64,000 bases of DNA from JAFAXD01 sp963833605 (lineage in GTDB: Bacteria; Pseudomonadota; Alphaproteobacteria; Rhizobiales; Xanthobacteraceae), in the NCBI GenBank assembly GCA_963833605.1, contig CAWHYZ010000004.1, positions 1-64,000 of the forward strand. Direction: 5' to 3'. The translations under genes were made by a program, and so were the position numbers. Of this stretch, positions 1 through 9,011 are shown piece after piece (positions within the stretch are counted from its first letter, which is position 1; each line of letters starts with the position of its first letter). Under the pieces are notes generated by a model. It was not told where the DNA came from and searched no databases. It saw only the letters and a program-made list of their open reading frames with translations.

Positions 1-2
1 TT

Positions 3-240
3 TCATTCGATCACCTCGTCGACGCGCGCCTGCAACGTCAGCGGCACGACGAGGCCGAGGCCTTTTCCCGTCTTGAGGTTGAGCACCATGTTGAATTTCA
101 TCGGCACCTGAACCGGGAGGTTCGCCGGCTTAGCACCTTGCAACACGCGATCAACGTATGGTGCCGCGCGGCGAAAGACATCCTCGTTGTCAGCGCCCTA
201 GGATAGCAACCCGCCGTCGAGATCCTTCAGCGTGCCCCCG
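3..240 (-). pseudogene. 3' remnant of ABC_sub_bind-family solute-binding protein
   Basis: Reading the minus strand gives the C-terminus of an ABC transporter substrate-binding protein of the ABC_sub_bind family (PF04392-type): a segment ending in QARVDEVIE and stop at 3-5, closely matching the C-terminus of the related gene at 18,650. Going upstream the frame hits a TAG at 198-200 exactly where a Tyr codon (GLLSY-GAD) is expected, and beyond about position 240 the match breaks up. I see no start codon or signal peptide. This is a dead fragment, one of three broken copies of the same family in the window. Confidence 0.7.
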
Positions 241-319
241 AGGTGATTTGAACGAGCTTGCCAATTCCGGTTTTGTGACGACCGGTCGAACCGAAGCCGC
301 GCGAAGCATAAGGGATACG

Positions 320-1648
320 CTATCCGCCCGGCGCGGTCGGCCACGGCGGGCGCTTGAGGCCGAGATTGCCGCGCAGCGTCGTTGCTTCGTAGCGTGTGCG
401 GACGAGGCCGCGCCGCTGCAGCTCCGGCACCACGAGGTCGACGAAATCCGCGAGGCTCGCGGGAAACAGCGGCGGCATGATGTTGAACCCGTCGCAGGCG
501 CCCTCATTCACCCACTGCTCCATGAGGTCGGCGATCTCCGCCGGCGTCCCGTTGATCTGATAGTGGCCGCGGGCGCCAGCGATGTGTCGGTAGAGATCCC
601 GGATGCTGAACTCGTTGCGGCGCGCGGTCTCGAGCAGAATCTCCGCGCGGCTGCCACCGATGTCGTTGACCGGAATGTTCGGCACCGGGTCGTTCACGTC
701 GCAGCCGGAGAGATCGAAGCCGAGCCGCTCGGACAGAAGCTCGAGGCCGGTCTGCGGAACGATCAGATCCTGCAGGGCCGCGAACTTCGCTTCGGCTTCC
801 GCGCGCGTGCGGCCGACGTTAACCGAGAGCCCCGGCATGATCTTGAGACTATCCGGATCACGGCCATAGGCTGTCATCCGTTCCTTGAGGTCGGAATAGA
901 ACGCCTTGGCGTGGGCGAGCGTCTGCGAGGCGCCGAACACGACCTCGGCGGTGGCGGCGGCGAGCTCGCGCCCGTCTTCCGACGCGCCGGCCTGTACCAG
1001 CACCGGCTCGCCTTGCGCGGACGGCGGCACGTTGAGCGGCCCGCGGACGCGGAAGAACTCGCCTTTGTGGTCGAGGACGGCGAGCCGTTCGAGGTCGAAA
1101 TAGCGCCCCGCCTCCTTCTCGCGAACGAGCGCGCCGTCGCCCCACGAATTCCACAGCCCACGCACCACGTGAGCGAACTCGCGGGCGCGGCGATAGCGCG
1201 TGGCCTTCTCCACGTGCTCCGCGAAGCCAAAACCCTGGGCTTCGTACTTGTTGCCCGATGTCACCAGGTTCCAGCCGGCGCGCCCGCCGCTCACGAGATC
1301 GAGTGAAGCGAACCGACGCGCCAACAGATAGGGCTGATCGTAGGTCGAGGTCGACGTGCACACCAGGCCGAGGTGGCTGGTGTGCTGCGCAATCGAACAC
1401 ATCAGGGTGAACGGCTCGATCCAGGCGCAATAGGAGTCGCGCGCCATCGAGGCCAGCGTCCCGCGCCAGAACGTGACGGTGTCGGCCATGAAGAACATGT
1501 CGAACAGCCCACGCTCAGCGAGCTGCGCGAGCGCGATCAAATGCGCGATGTTGGGGCCCGAATCGGCGACTGCGTCGGGATGGCGCCAGGCGGCGATATG
1601 GTGCCCGCACGGCCAGTAAAACATCCCGAGTTTCATGTATTGGCTCAT
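320..1648 (-). CDS. LLM-class flavin-dependent monooxygenase (NtaA/SnaA/DszA type)
   Basis: A 442-residue protein of the bacterial-luciferase-like fold. It would use FMNH2 from a separate reductase, with O2, to oxidise a small organic substrate in the cytosol; the substrate cannot be told from sequence. Family signs are the N-terminal strand MKLGMFYWPCGHH, an early LAQLAERGLFDMFFMAD segment, SGGRAGWNLVTSGN around residue 150, and the late GTPAEIADLMEQW region, all typical of the nitrilotriacetate/pristinamycin/dibenzothiophene monooxygenase branch. Length is normal for that branch. It stands alone, downstream of the molybdoenzyme operon on the same strand, with a hairpin just upstream. The ribosome-binding site before 1648 is weak; an ATG four codons later is an alternative start. 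Confidence 0.88.
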   Translation of the reverse strand: MSQYMKLGMFYWPCGHHIAAWRHPDAVADSGPNIAHLIALAQLAERGLFDMFFMADTVTFWRGTLASMARDSYCAWIEPFTLMCSIAQHTSHLGLVCTSTSTYDQPYLLARRFASLDLVSGGRAGWNLVTSGNKYEAQGFGFAEHVEKATRYRRAREFAHVVRGLWNSWGDGALVREKEAGRYFDLERLAVLDHKGEFFRVRGPLNVPPSAQGEPVLVQAGASEDGRELAAATAEVVFGASQTLAHAKAFYSDLKERMTAYGRDPDSLKIMPGLSVNVGRTRAEAEAKFAALQDLIVPQTGLELLSERLGFDLSGCDVNDPVPNIPVNDIGGSRAEILLETARRNEFSIRDLYRHIAGARGHYQINGTPAEIADLMEQWVNEGACDGFNIMPPLFPASLADFVDLVVPELQRRGLVRTRYEATTLRGNLGLKRPPWPTAPGG

Positions 1649-1669
1649 CGCAGCACCACGGTGAACGCG

Positions 1670-1693
1670 GAGGGCCCATCTTGACGGGCCCTC
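1670..1693. terminator. GC-rich hairpin between molybdoenzyme operon and monooxygenase
   Basis: GAGGGCCC and GGGCCCTC form a perfect 8-bp stem around an 8-base loop in the 115-bp gap between two minus-strand genes. On the minus strand no T-run follows, so it is at best a weak terminator or attenuator for the molybdoenzyme operon; the short T-run lies on the plus-strand side. Confidence 0.35.
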
Positions 1694-1763
1694 GATTTTG
1701 GGCTCGCAGAAACGACGGCCCCGCCCATGTTATCCTGAGGACCAATTGGAATGATGAAAATCC

Positions 1764-4022
1764 TTACGCGGCGGTGCCAGCCGGCCGCCATGCGTCAAGC
1801 AGAGTCTCGATGCGGATCGGCAGCTCTCGCACACGCTTGCCGGTCGCATGAAATATGGCGTTTGCAATCGCGGGTGCCGTGCCAATGAGCGCAATCTCTC
1901 CGAGACCCTTCGCGCCGAGCGGGTTCACATGCGGGTCATCCTCGTCGATGAAGTGCACGTCGAGATCGGGAATATCGAGATTCACTGGAACGAGATAATC
2001 GGCCAAATGCGTATTGATCGGCCGACCATCACGCGAATCGAGAACGGTACGCTCCATCAGCGCCATACCGATGCCGCCTACCATCCCGCTCATGCATTGG
2101 CTGGTGGCAAGGAGGGGATTGATGATGCGGCCAGCGCCGTACACGCTCACCGCCTTGCGCACGCGCACGGTCCCGACGTTGGGATCGACAGCGACCTCCA
2201 CGAAAACAGCGCCGAAGGAATGCATCGAATAGCCCTGCGCGGCGTCAGGGTCAGGTGCAACCGACGCGCTGACTTCGATGGGATTTCCACCGCCGCCAGC
2301 GACAATTTCGCCATAGGTCAAGGCGCGTGACGCATCACCCAAAAGTCCCAGTCGCCCGTCACGCCACTCGATTGCTTCCGCCGCTGTGCCAAACAAGGGC
2401 GAGCGCCGGTCGGCGGTGGCGCGTTTCGCCATCTCCTTCTTGAGCGCCATGCACGCGGCACGGACCGCTGATCCGACCGAAGCCAAGGTCATTGAACCGC
2501 CATGCGGCGGGGTGGGCGGAAAATCCGATCGGCCGAGGCTGAATTTGACTTGCTCGCATGGGAGACCGAGAAAGTCCGCGGCGACCTGGGTTATCGACGT
2601 ATAGGTCCCGGGTCCCATATCGCTCGCGGCGGCTTCGACTTCGGCACTACCGTCCGCGAGCAGGCGGACACGAGCACTGGCAGATATGAACAAGGCCGGA
2701 TAACCAGCCGCCGCAGTGCCCCAGCCGATGAGCAGCCGTCCATCGCGCATCGAACGAGGTTGCAGATTACGGCCTACCCAGCCGAAGCGTTCAACGCCGA
2801 CATCGAAGCACTTCGTCAAAGAGCGGCTGGAAAAGCGCCGGTTTTCGCCTTCATCGATGCTTGGTTCATTGCGGCGCCGCAGCTCGACGGGGTCCATGCG
2901 CAAGGCGTATGCGAGCTCATCCATCGCGCATTCGATCGCGAAGATGCCGCTCGCGAAACCCGGACCGCGCATATGACAAGGCGTGCCGGTATCAAGCGGC
3001 AAGATGCGGTAGCGTGTGCGCACATTCGGGCACGAATACATGAAACGCGATATCGTGGTGAGCGCTTCGGCGAATTGCTCGTAACGGCTGGTCTCGGCCG
3101 TTCCTTCATGGATAAAGCTCGTGAGTCGACCGTCCAGATTGGCACCAAGCGCAACACGTTGAATCGTTCGCGGCCGATGTCCAGTCATGAAGAACATCTG
3201 CTGCCGGGTGAGCACGAGCTTCACTGGCCGGCACACGACCCGTGCCGCAATGGCGGCAAGCGTGACGTGGGGCCAAGTCCTCAAGCTTGTGCCGAAGCCA
3301 CCACCGATGAAAGGACAAACCACCAGCACATTCTCAGGCCGAAGCCCGAATATGGCTGCGATCTCGGCCCTCTCGTTGATGACATACTGGCTTTTGCTCC
3401 ACAGCGTCAGATGATCGCCATCCCAGGCGGCCACGGTCGCGTGCGGCTCGATGGGATTGTGGTTCTCGCGCGCCATATCGTAAGCAGCATCGATCGCCAC
3501 GCGCGCGGTCGCCAAGGCGCCATCGGCGCCGCCGCGCGCCTTGTCCGCCTGAAGAAGGCCGGGCTGCTTTCCGATGTCCGGAATGACAGGCACCGCCTTC
3601 GGGTTCTGTGCATCGACGATGGGCACTCTCGCCGCGTATTCAACCCGTAGAGCTTTGGCCGCGCGTTCCGCCTGATCAAGCGTATCCGCTACAACAACAG
3701 CCACCGGCTGGCCGTAGAAATGCACCTCGTCAGTCTGCAGGACATGGAGCCGCTCGCCAATTTCAGGATCGACAAGGCTCTTGTGCTGTCGATATGGGAG
3801 GCGCGGCGCGTTGCGATGGCTGATGACGGCGAGCACGCCGGGCAAGCGCAAAACCGGTTCTGCGTCGACCCGCATGACTCGGCCCAAGCCTATTGCGCTG
3901 CTGACGATAACTGCATGCGCCTGATGAAGTTGGTTGAATTCGGCCGCATAGCGAGCCGCGCCGGTCACCTTGGCACGGCCATCGACGCGCCGGAGCCGGC
4001 GGCCGATCAGCGGGGGGACCAT
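1764..4022 (-). CDS. Xanthine dehydrogenase-family molybdopterin-binding subunit (PaoC-like)
   Basis: Large catalytic subunit, 752 residues from ATG 4022, of a molybdenum hydroxylase of the xanthine oxidase family. It would bind the molybdopterin-cytosine cofactor and hydroxylate an aldehyde or N-heterocycle. It opens with IGRRLRRVDGRAKVTGAARYAA, the usual start of this subunit, and near its end has AKGLGEIALIG, which carries the catalytic Glu of the family. Length is close to E. coli PaoC (about 730). I prefer 4022 over the longer frame to 4199 because it follows GGAGAC and overlaps the preceding FAD-subunit stop by 16 bases, a normal operon overlap. Last gene of the minus-strand trio 5461-1764. 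Substrate is not deducible; PaoABC-type aldehyde oxidation is the best guess. Confidence 0.88.
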   Translation of the reverse strand: MVPPLIGRRLRRVDGRAKVTGAARYAAEFNQLHQAHAVIVSSAIGLGRVMRVDAEPVLRLPGVLAVISHRNAPRLPYRQHKSLVDPEIGERLHVLQTDEVHFYGQPVAVVVADTLDQAERAAKALRVEYAARVPIVDAQNPKAVPVIPDIGKQPGLLQADKARGGADGALATARVAIDAAYDMARENHNPIEPHATVAAWDGDHLTLWSKSQYVINERAEIAAIFGLRPENVLVVCPFIGGGFGTSLRTWPHVTLAAIAARVVCRPVKLVLTRQQMFFMTGHRPRTIQRVALGANLDGRLTSFIHEGTAETSRYEQFAEALTTISRFMYSCPNVRTRYRILPLDTGTPCHMRGPGFASGIFAIECAMDELAYALRMDPVELRRRNEPSIDEGENRRFSSRSLTKCFDVGVERFGWVGRNLQPRSMRDGRLLIGWGTAAAGYPALFISASARVRLLADGSAEVEAAASDMGPGTYTSITQVAADFLGLPCEQVKFSLGRSDFPPTPPHGGSMTLASVGSAVRAACMALKKEMAKRATADRRSPLFGTAAEAIEWRDGRLGLLGDASRALTYGEIVAGGGGNPIEVSASVAPDPDAAQGYSMHSFGAVFVEVAVDPNVGTVRVRKAVSVYGAGRIINPLLATSQCMSGMVGGIGMALMERTVLDSRDGRPINTHLADYLVPVNLDIPDLDVHFIDEDDPHVNPLGAKGLGEIALIGTAPAIANAIFHATGKRVRELPIRIETLLDAWRPAGTAA

Positions 4023-4996
4023 AGGACGTCTCCCGTCATCTCCAGCGCGCGGACGATCGTGTGCGCCATCAAATCCGCCTTGTAACGGTTGCCGGGCAAC
4101 CGCCGGATGCCATCGAGGGCGAGATCGGCCGCGAGCCGGAACACCGGGCGACCTGGAGCCTTGCCGACCAGGACTTGCTCGGATTTTCGCATTCGCCACG
4201 GACGAGTGCCGACGCCACCCACAGCAATACGAGCCGCACGGATCACACCGCCGTCGACGTGGAGCGCGGCCGCGACCGACACCAGTGCGAACTCATAGGA
4301 CGAGCGCTCGCGCACTTTCAGAAACCTTGCCCGCTGCGCGCAAGTACCATTTGGCACCTGCACCTCGATAATCAGTTCGGCGGGCTCGATCGCATGTTCA
4401 AGATGCGGCGTATCGCCGGGTAAGCGATAAAGGTCTTCGACCAGGAACGCCCGTTCGCCGCGCGGCCCGTCCACCCGCACGATGGCGTCGAGGGCGACGA
4501 GCGCAACGGCGAGATCCGAAGGATGTGCGGCGACACAGCAGTTGCTAGTCCCGAGGATCGCGCAGCCGTCGTTGATACCTTCGAGTGCCGAGCAGCCCGA
4601 ACCGGGGACGCGTTTGTTGCAGGCGGCGTCCAGCATGCGGAAATAGGGACAGCGCACGCGCTGCATGAGATTGCCGCCGATCGAGGCCATGTTCCGAATC
4701 TGCGGGGAAGCGCTTTCGAGTAACGCTTCAACGATGAGCGGCTGCAACTGGGCGACCTGCGGATGCGCCGCAACCTCCGCCATCCGCGCCAGCGAACCGA
4801 TGGTGAGACCCGTGTCGGTCACGCGAATGCCTCGCATCGGCAGCGCATTGATGTCGACAAGATGTCCGGGCTGTTCCACCTCCTCTCGCATGAGATCGAT
4901 CAGGGTGGTGCCGCCAGCGATGTAGCGGCCGCCGGCAGCCGCCGCGTCGATTGCGTCGCGCTGGGTTCGGACCTTGCGAAAACTAAAGGGGACCAC
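4007..4996 (-). CDS. FAD-binding subunit of molybdenum hydroxylase (PaoB-like)
   Basis: FAD subunit, 329 residues, passing electrons from the 2Fe-2S subunit to an acceptor. It has the CoxM/PaoB FAD motif IAGGTTLIDLM near residue 27 and ASIGGNLMQR about residue 104. Between these and the C-terminal domain lies a cysteine-rich loop (RCPYFRML, CNKRVPGSGCSAL, SNCC). Such a loop is found in the PaoB/YagS branch, where it holds an additional 4Fe-4S cluster, and is absent from CoxM. This places the trio with PaoABC rather than with CO dehydrogenase or plain xanthine dehydrogenase. It starts 3 bases after the 2Fe-2S gene ends and overlaps the Mo-subunit start. Confidence 0.88.
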   Translation of the reverse strand: MVPFSFRKVRTQRDAIDAAAAGGRYIAGGTTLIDLMREEVEQPGHLVDINALPMRGIRVTDTGLTIGSLARMAEVAAHPQVAQLQPLIVEALLESASPQIRNMASIGGNLMQRVRCPYFRMLDAACNKRVPGSGCSALEGINDGCAILGTSNCCVAAHPSDLAVALVALDAIVRVDGPRGERAFLVEDLYRLPGDTPHLEHAIEPAELIIEVQVPNGTCAQRARFLKVRERSSYEFALVSVAAALHVDGGVIRAARIAVGGVGTRPWRMRKSEQVLVGKAPGRPVFRLAADLALDGIRRLPGNRYKADLMAHTIVRALEMTGDVLWSPR

Positions 4997-4999
4997 CGC

Positions 5000-5461
5000 T
5001 CAAATTCCGCCGGCCGCAGCGGCGATGGCGGCAACGATGCCGTGATAAGCGCCGCAGCGGCAGATGTTTCCGCTCATCCAAAACTTGATCTGCTCGCGCG
5101 AATGGGCGTGACCTTCAGAGATGCAGCCTACGCCCGACATGATCTGCCCGGCCGTGCAGTAGCCGCACTGGAATCCCTCATGCTCGATGAAAGCAGCCTG
5201 CAATGGATGCAGGTTGTCGCCCTGCGCAAGGCCTTCGATCGTTGTGATCTGGGCGCCGTCGTGCATCACGGCGAGCGTCAGGCAGGCAATGATCCGCTTG
5301 CCGTCGAGCAACACGGTGCATGCGCCGCAGGCGCCTTGATTGCAGCCTTTCTTGGTCCCGGTGAGGTCAAGAGTCTCGCGCAGAACGTCAAGAAGCGATT
5401 GCCGCGGATCAAGATCCAGTGTTCGAATTTGACCGTTGATCGTGAGACTTACGCTGGACAT
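5000..5461 (-). CDS. 2Fe-2S subunit of molybdenum hydroxylase (PaoA/CoxS-like)
   Basis: Small electron-transfer subunit, 153 residues, first gene of the operon. An N-terminal plant-ferredoxin-type domain binds one 2Fe-2S centre through C40, C45, C48 and C60 (GCNQGACGAC...C). A C-terminal helical domain binds the second through C99, C102, C134 and C136 (CGYC...CRCG). All eight ligands are present. E. coli PaoA carries a Tat signal peptide that exports the whole enzyme to the periplasm; here the protein starts directly with SVSLTINGQIRTLDL and has no such leader, so I infer a cytoplasmic enzyme despite the PaoB-like partner. Confidence 0.92.
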   Translation of the reverse strand: MSSVSLTINGQIRTLDLDPRQSLLDVLRETLDLTGTKKGCNQGACGACTVLLDGKRIIACLTLAVMHDGAQITTIEGLAQGDNLHPLQAAFIEHEGFQCGYCTAGQIMSGVGCISEGHAHSREQIKFWMSGNICRCGAYHGIVAAIAAAAGGI

Positions 5462-5521
5462 GATGTCAGTCTATTTCCCTGGAAACCGACAGGTTGCTGA
5501 ACATTCCGCATCGAAGGGCTG

Positions 5522-8500
5522 TCAGGGCGTCAGCTCGTCAAGCAACATCTTCGCTTGCTTCAGGTCGAGCGTATCGAACCCCTCGGTAAACCAGCCGTAG
5601 ACGGAGGCGAGAAGATCGCGCGCTTCTTTCCGCTTGCCCTGATCGCGCGACAGCCGAGCCATGCTCATCGCCGCGCGCAGTTCCCAGGACTTTGCCTGCT
5701 GCTCCCGCGCCACCGCGAGCGCCCGCTCGAAAAACGCTTCCGCTTTCGCCACCTCCCGCTCCGGCGACATCAACGCGATTTCCCCGGCAATGCGATGGAT
5801 ATCGGCTTCGCACCACGTTTCTTTGTTGGTGTCCACCGCCGCCATCGCGTCGCCAATACAGCGCCAGGCGTCGTCGAATTGACCCAGTTCCGCATAGGCT
5901 CTGGCCAAGTGCGACGAATATAGGGGTATCGAATACGTAGCTCCTGTTGATCGAAACGCGGTGATCCCGGAGGTCATCACCTGGACCGCATCTGAGACTT
6001 TGCCGGTCAAGGCCAGGATGCAACCTTTGTCGGCCATTCCGAACGCCTTCCACAACACGGCACCCTTGGCGTCTGCCAAAGCGACAAGCTCATCGGCGAT
6101 CGCGCTTGCTTCCACGTAGTTTCCGGCAGCAACAAGGGTCCGCGATATGACGGCCAGCGCGTACATCAGCGTAGCGGCTTCGCCGATCTCGCGGGCGTCC
6201 TTGAGCGCATCGCGTATGTCCGCGAACGCAGCTTCGGGATAACCGAGCACCCATAGGGCCAAGGCTCGAAATGATAAGAGCGACGCTCTGGGGTCTTGGC
6301 CGAAGCGCGCAGCCAGCGGACGATGCTCCGCGGGATCATAGAGGGCGATTCCGCGATCGAAGTGCGCGCGGCCTTCCGCGACGCCGCCCGTATGCTGCAA
6401 GGATAGGCCCATAAGACGATGCCCGATAATCAATGGGGCCGTTGTTCCCTGCTTCTCGGCCAGTGTGAAAAACTGCGCGGCGAGCTCGCGAATCCGATCA
6501 CCGTCGAACGACACAAAGCTCGAGCCCCACAGGCCGTAGAGAACCGAAAACAGCAGCAGCGGGTCTTCGGGAGGCTCTCCCAACGCCTCAGCTTGTTCGA
6601 TCAGCTGGCGTGCCTGTTCCACAGACGAGTTCACTTCAGGTGCGGCATGCCCTTTGATATGGATGAGCGGGTTGATCAGTGCGACCTGAACCTTGATTTG
6701 CTGGCGCCGCAGGGCGGGCGTGGCGGGTAAGGCCGCCATATGGGTCAGGGCGCGGCCGAGCTGGTCTGCGGCTTCGACGAGCGCTGAGCGTGCCAACGAC
6801 CGCTCTCCCGCTTTGTGCCACAAACCCGCAGCCTTCTCGATCAGCCCGGCTTCAGCGCAGTGACGCGCCAGGAGTTCCGGCTGATGGTCGGCGGTCTCCG
6901 CGAAATGGGTCTCGAAAGCTTCAGCGATCCGGGCGTGAAGCTCGCGTTTCTGCTCGCGCAGAAGTGTGCCATAGGCCGCATCCTGCACCAGGGCATGCTT
7001 GAACAGATAAGTCGCATGCGGCGGGGTCCCCTGCCGCGACAACAAACCAGCCGCAATGAGACGATCGATCGCCGCCGGCAGGTCCAACTCGGACTCGCGC
7101 GCCACCGCCGCGACCAGAGCGTGGGGAAACTCTCGACCGATCGCTGCCCCGATCTGCGCCACCTTCTTGGCGGCGCCGAGACGATCGAGCCGTGCCATGA
7201 GGGATGCGTGCAGACTCGGGGGGACCGCCGGCGCAGGCACCGAAACCGCGGCGACCGTCCCTTGCGCGGCGACCTCGTCTCCCGCCTCCAACACCGCCTT
7301 GGTGATCTCCTCCACGAACAACGGGATGCCGTCGGTGCGCTCCAAGATCTCCGCCGTTACATCCGCCGAAAGCGTCTTGTTCCCGGTTACGCCTGCGATG
7401 ATGGCGGCCGCTTCACGTTTTCCAAGCCGGTTAAGCGGCAATCTCGTCACATAGGGCTGTTCCCAAGGGGCGTCGAATTCGGGACGGAAAGTTACTGTGA
7501 GCAGCGCCGGAAGATCTCTAATTCGGGCCACGGTTCGGTTCATTGCCTCGAGACTCGTCGGATCGATCCAGTGAGTATCCTCGAAGACCATCAGCACTGG
7601 GTGCCGGTTTGCCAATGCCGACGCTTGTTCAATCAGGGCTTCGAGCGTTCTGTGTCTGCGCTGTTGCGGGGTCAATTCGAGCGCGCGATAGCGGCCATCA
7701 TTGGGGAGTGACAGCATCTCGGCAAAGAGCGCCGCAGCTTCCATCGGGGTCGACGTCCGCGCCAACAAAGCGTTGAACTTGTCGAGCTTCGCTTCCGGCG
7801 TGTCATCATGGGCTATGCCCGCGGCACGTTCCATCTGGCCGATGATTGGATAAAAGGCGCTGTTGGTGTGCTGCGGCGAGCAGAAATAGCGGAGCCGGGT
7901 ATGCGGCTCGCTGGCAAGGCTTTCCATCAGTGCGACCGTAAGCCGCGATTTACCGATCCCCGCCTCACCGGAGAGAAGCACCACCTGGCCGTCGCCGGCC
8001 TTTGCCTTGGTCCAGCACCGCAGCAGCAATTCGGATTCTCCGTCCCGCCCGACGAGCGCAGTCAGGCCGGTTGCACGCAGCGCTTCGAAGCGGCTTTCTA
8101 CCGACCTCGCCCGCAGCGCTGCCCAGACCCGCACGGGCCCGGCGATGCCCTTCAGATCCTGGGCTCCGAGGTCACGCAATTCGAACAGATTACCGACAAG
8201 CCTTCGCGTGCCTTCGGAGAGGGTCACCATGTTGGGCTCAGCGACCGTCTGCAGGCGCGCCGCGAGGTTCGGCGTCTCACCGACTATGTCGAGGTCCTGC
8301 GCTTCACCCATCAAATCACCGACGACGACCATGCCGGTCGCAATGCCGATGCGTGTCTGGAGTGGAGCCTTCAACTGGAGCGCACTGACGGCACTAACCA
8401 CATCAAGTCCGGCACGCACTGCCCGCTCGGCGTCGTCCTCGTGCGCGTTGGGGTAGCCGAAGAACACCAGCACGCCGTCTCCCAAGTATCTGGCGACGAA

Positions 8501-8887
8501 GCCTTCGAAGCGGCGCACCGTCTCCAAGACGCACCTCTGATAGGCGGTGATGACCTCCCGCAGGTCTTCCGGATCCATGCTGGCAGAAAGAGCGGTCGAG
8601 CCCACCAGGTCGCAAAACATCACAGTGACTTGGCGACGCTCGGCCGAGTCTTTTTTGAGAGGTCCCTCGATTGTCGGAACAGCATAAAGCCGCGACGCTT
8701 TCGCCTCAGTGCGCAAAGTCGCGATGGCATCGAGCAGCCTGCGGCGGTGCCCGACAAGGACCACACCCAGATCCTTCAAGTCTTCCGCCGTCAGGCTTGG
8801 CAGGAGCGCGTCGTCGATTTCATTCTCGCGGAACGCCGCTTCATACTGTTCGAGGCCAAGCCCCCGCAACCAACCTCCTACGTCCAT
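5522..8887 (-). CDS. SAM domain-adenylate/guanylate cyclase-AAA ATPase-TPR regulator
   Basis: A 1121-residue multidomain signalling protein of a family abundant in bradyrhizobia. Order: a SAM domain (residues 1-60, WLRGLGLEQYEAAF), a class III nucleotide cyclase domain (about 85-260) with VMFCDLVGSTAL and YLGDGVLVFFGYP, a STAND/AAA ATPase (about 280-560) with Walker A GEAGIGKSR and a VFEDTHWID segment as Walker B, and a long C-terminal TPR-like helical region to the end. The likely role is a cyclase or cyclase-like switch gated by an ATPase and protein-interaction repeats; the signal is unknown. It stands alone between the molybdoenzyme operon and the decarboxylase-like gene. Start at 8887 gives a complete SAM domain. 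Confidence 0.9.
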   Translation of the reverse strand: MDVGGWLRGLGLEQYEAAFRENEIDDALLPSLTAEDLKDLGVVLVGHRRRLLDAIATLRTEAKASRLYAVPTIEGPLKKDSAERRQVTVMFCDLVGSTALSASMDPEDLREVITAYQRCVLETVRRFEGFVARYLGDGVLVFFGYPNAHEDDAERAVRAGLDVVSAVSALQLKAPLQTRIGIATGMVVVGDLMGEAQDLDIVGETPNLAARLQTVAEPNMVTLSEGTRRLVGNLFELRDLGAQDLKGIAGPVRVWAALRARSVESRFEALRATGLTALVGRDGESELLLRCWTKAKAGDGQVVLLSGEAGIGKSRLTVALMESLASEPHTRLRYFCSPQHTNSAFYPIIGQMERAAGIAHDDTPEAKLDKFNALLARTSTPMEAAALFAEMLSLPNDGRYRALELTPQQRRHRTLEALIEQASALANRHPVLMVFEDTHWIDPTSLEAMNRTVARIRDLPALLTVTFRPEFDAPWEQPYVTRLPLNRLGKREAAAIIAGVTGNKTLSADVTAEILERTDGIPLFVEEITKAVLEAGDEVAAQGTVAAVSVPAPAVPPSLHASLMARLDRLGAAKKVAQIGAAIGREFPHALVAAVARESELDLPAAIDRLIAAGLLSRQGTPPHATYLFKHALVQDAAYGTLLREQKRELHARIAEAFETHFAETADHQPELLARHCAEAGLIEKAAGLWHKAGERSLARSALVEAADQLGRALTHMAALPATPALRRQQIKVQVALINPLIHIKGHAAPEVNSSVEQARQLIEQAEALGEPPEDPLLLFSVLYGLWGSSFVSFDGDRIRELAAQFFTLAEKQGTTAPLIIGHRLMGLSLQHTGGVAEGRAHFDRGIALYDPAEHRPLAARFGQDPRASLLSFRALALWVLGYPEAAFADIRDALKDAREIGEAATLMYALAVISRTLVAAGNYVEASAIADELVALADAKGAVLWKAFGMADKGCILALTGKVSDAVQVMTSGITAFRSTGATYSIPLYSSHLARAYAELGQFDDAWRCIGDAMAAVDTNKETWCEADIHRIAGEIALMSPEREVAKAEAFFERALAVAREQQAKSWELRAAMSMARLSRDQGKRKEARDLLASVYGWFTEGFDTLDLKQAKMLLDELTP

Positions 8888-9011
8888 GATGGCGCCTTAG
8901 CTCCGCCGCGTGCGCAAGATCGTCTTGACCAAACAGCCTTCCGGGTCATGGCTTCTTCGAACTGGCCGGGACACCGTGCGCCGCAAGAATAACAAAGCGA
9001 CACCTGACCAC

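Noticed and set aside
158..1306. Long plus-strand open frame opposite the LLM monooxygenase
   Set aside because: It is antisense to a strongly conserved protein and has an Arg/Ala-rich, low-sense composition typical of high-GC shadow frames.
2502..3650. 382-codon plus-strand frame opposite the Mo subunit
   Set aside because: Fully antisense to the molybdopterin subunit; no ribosome-binding site and no recognisable domain.
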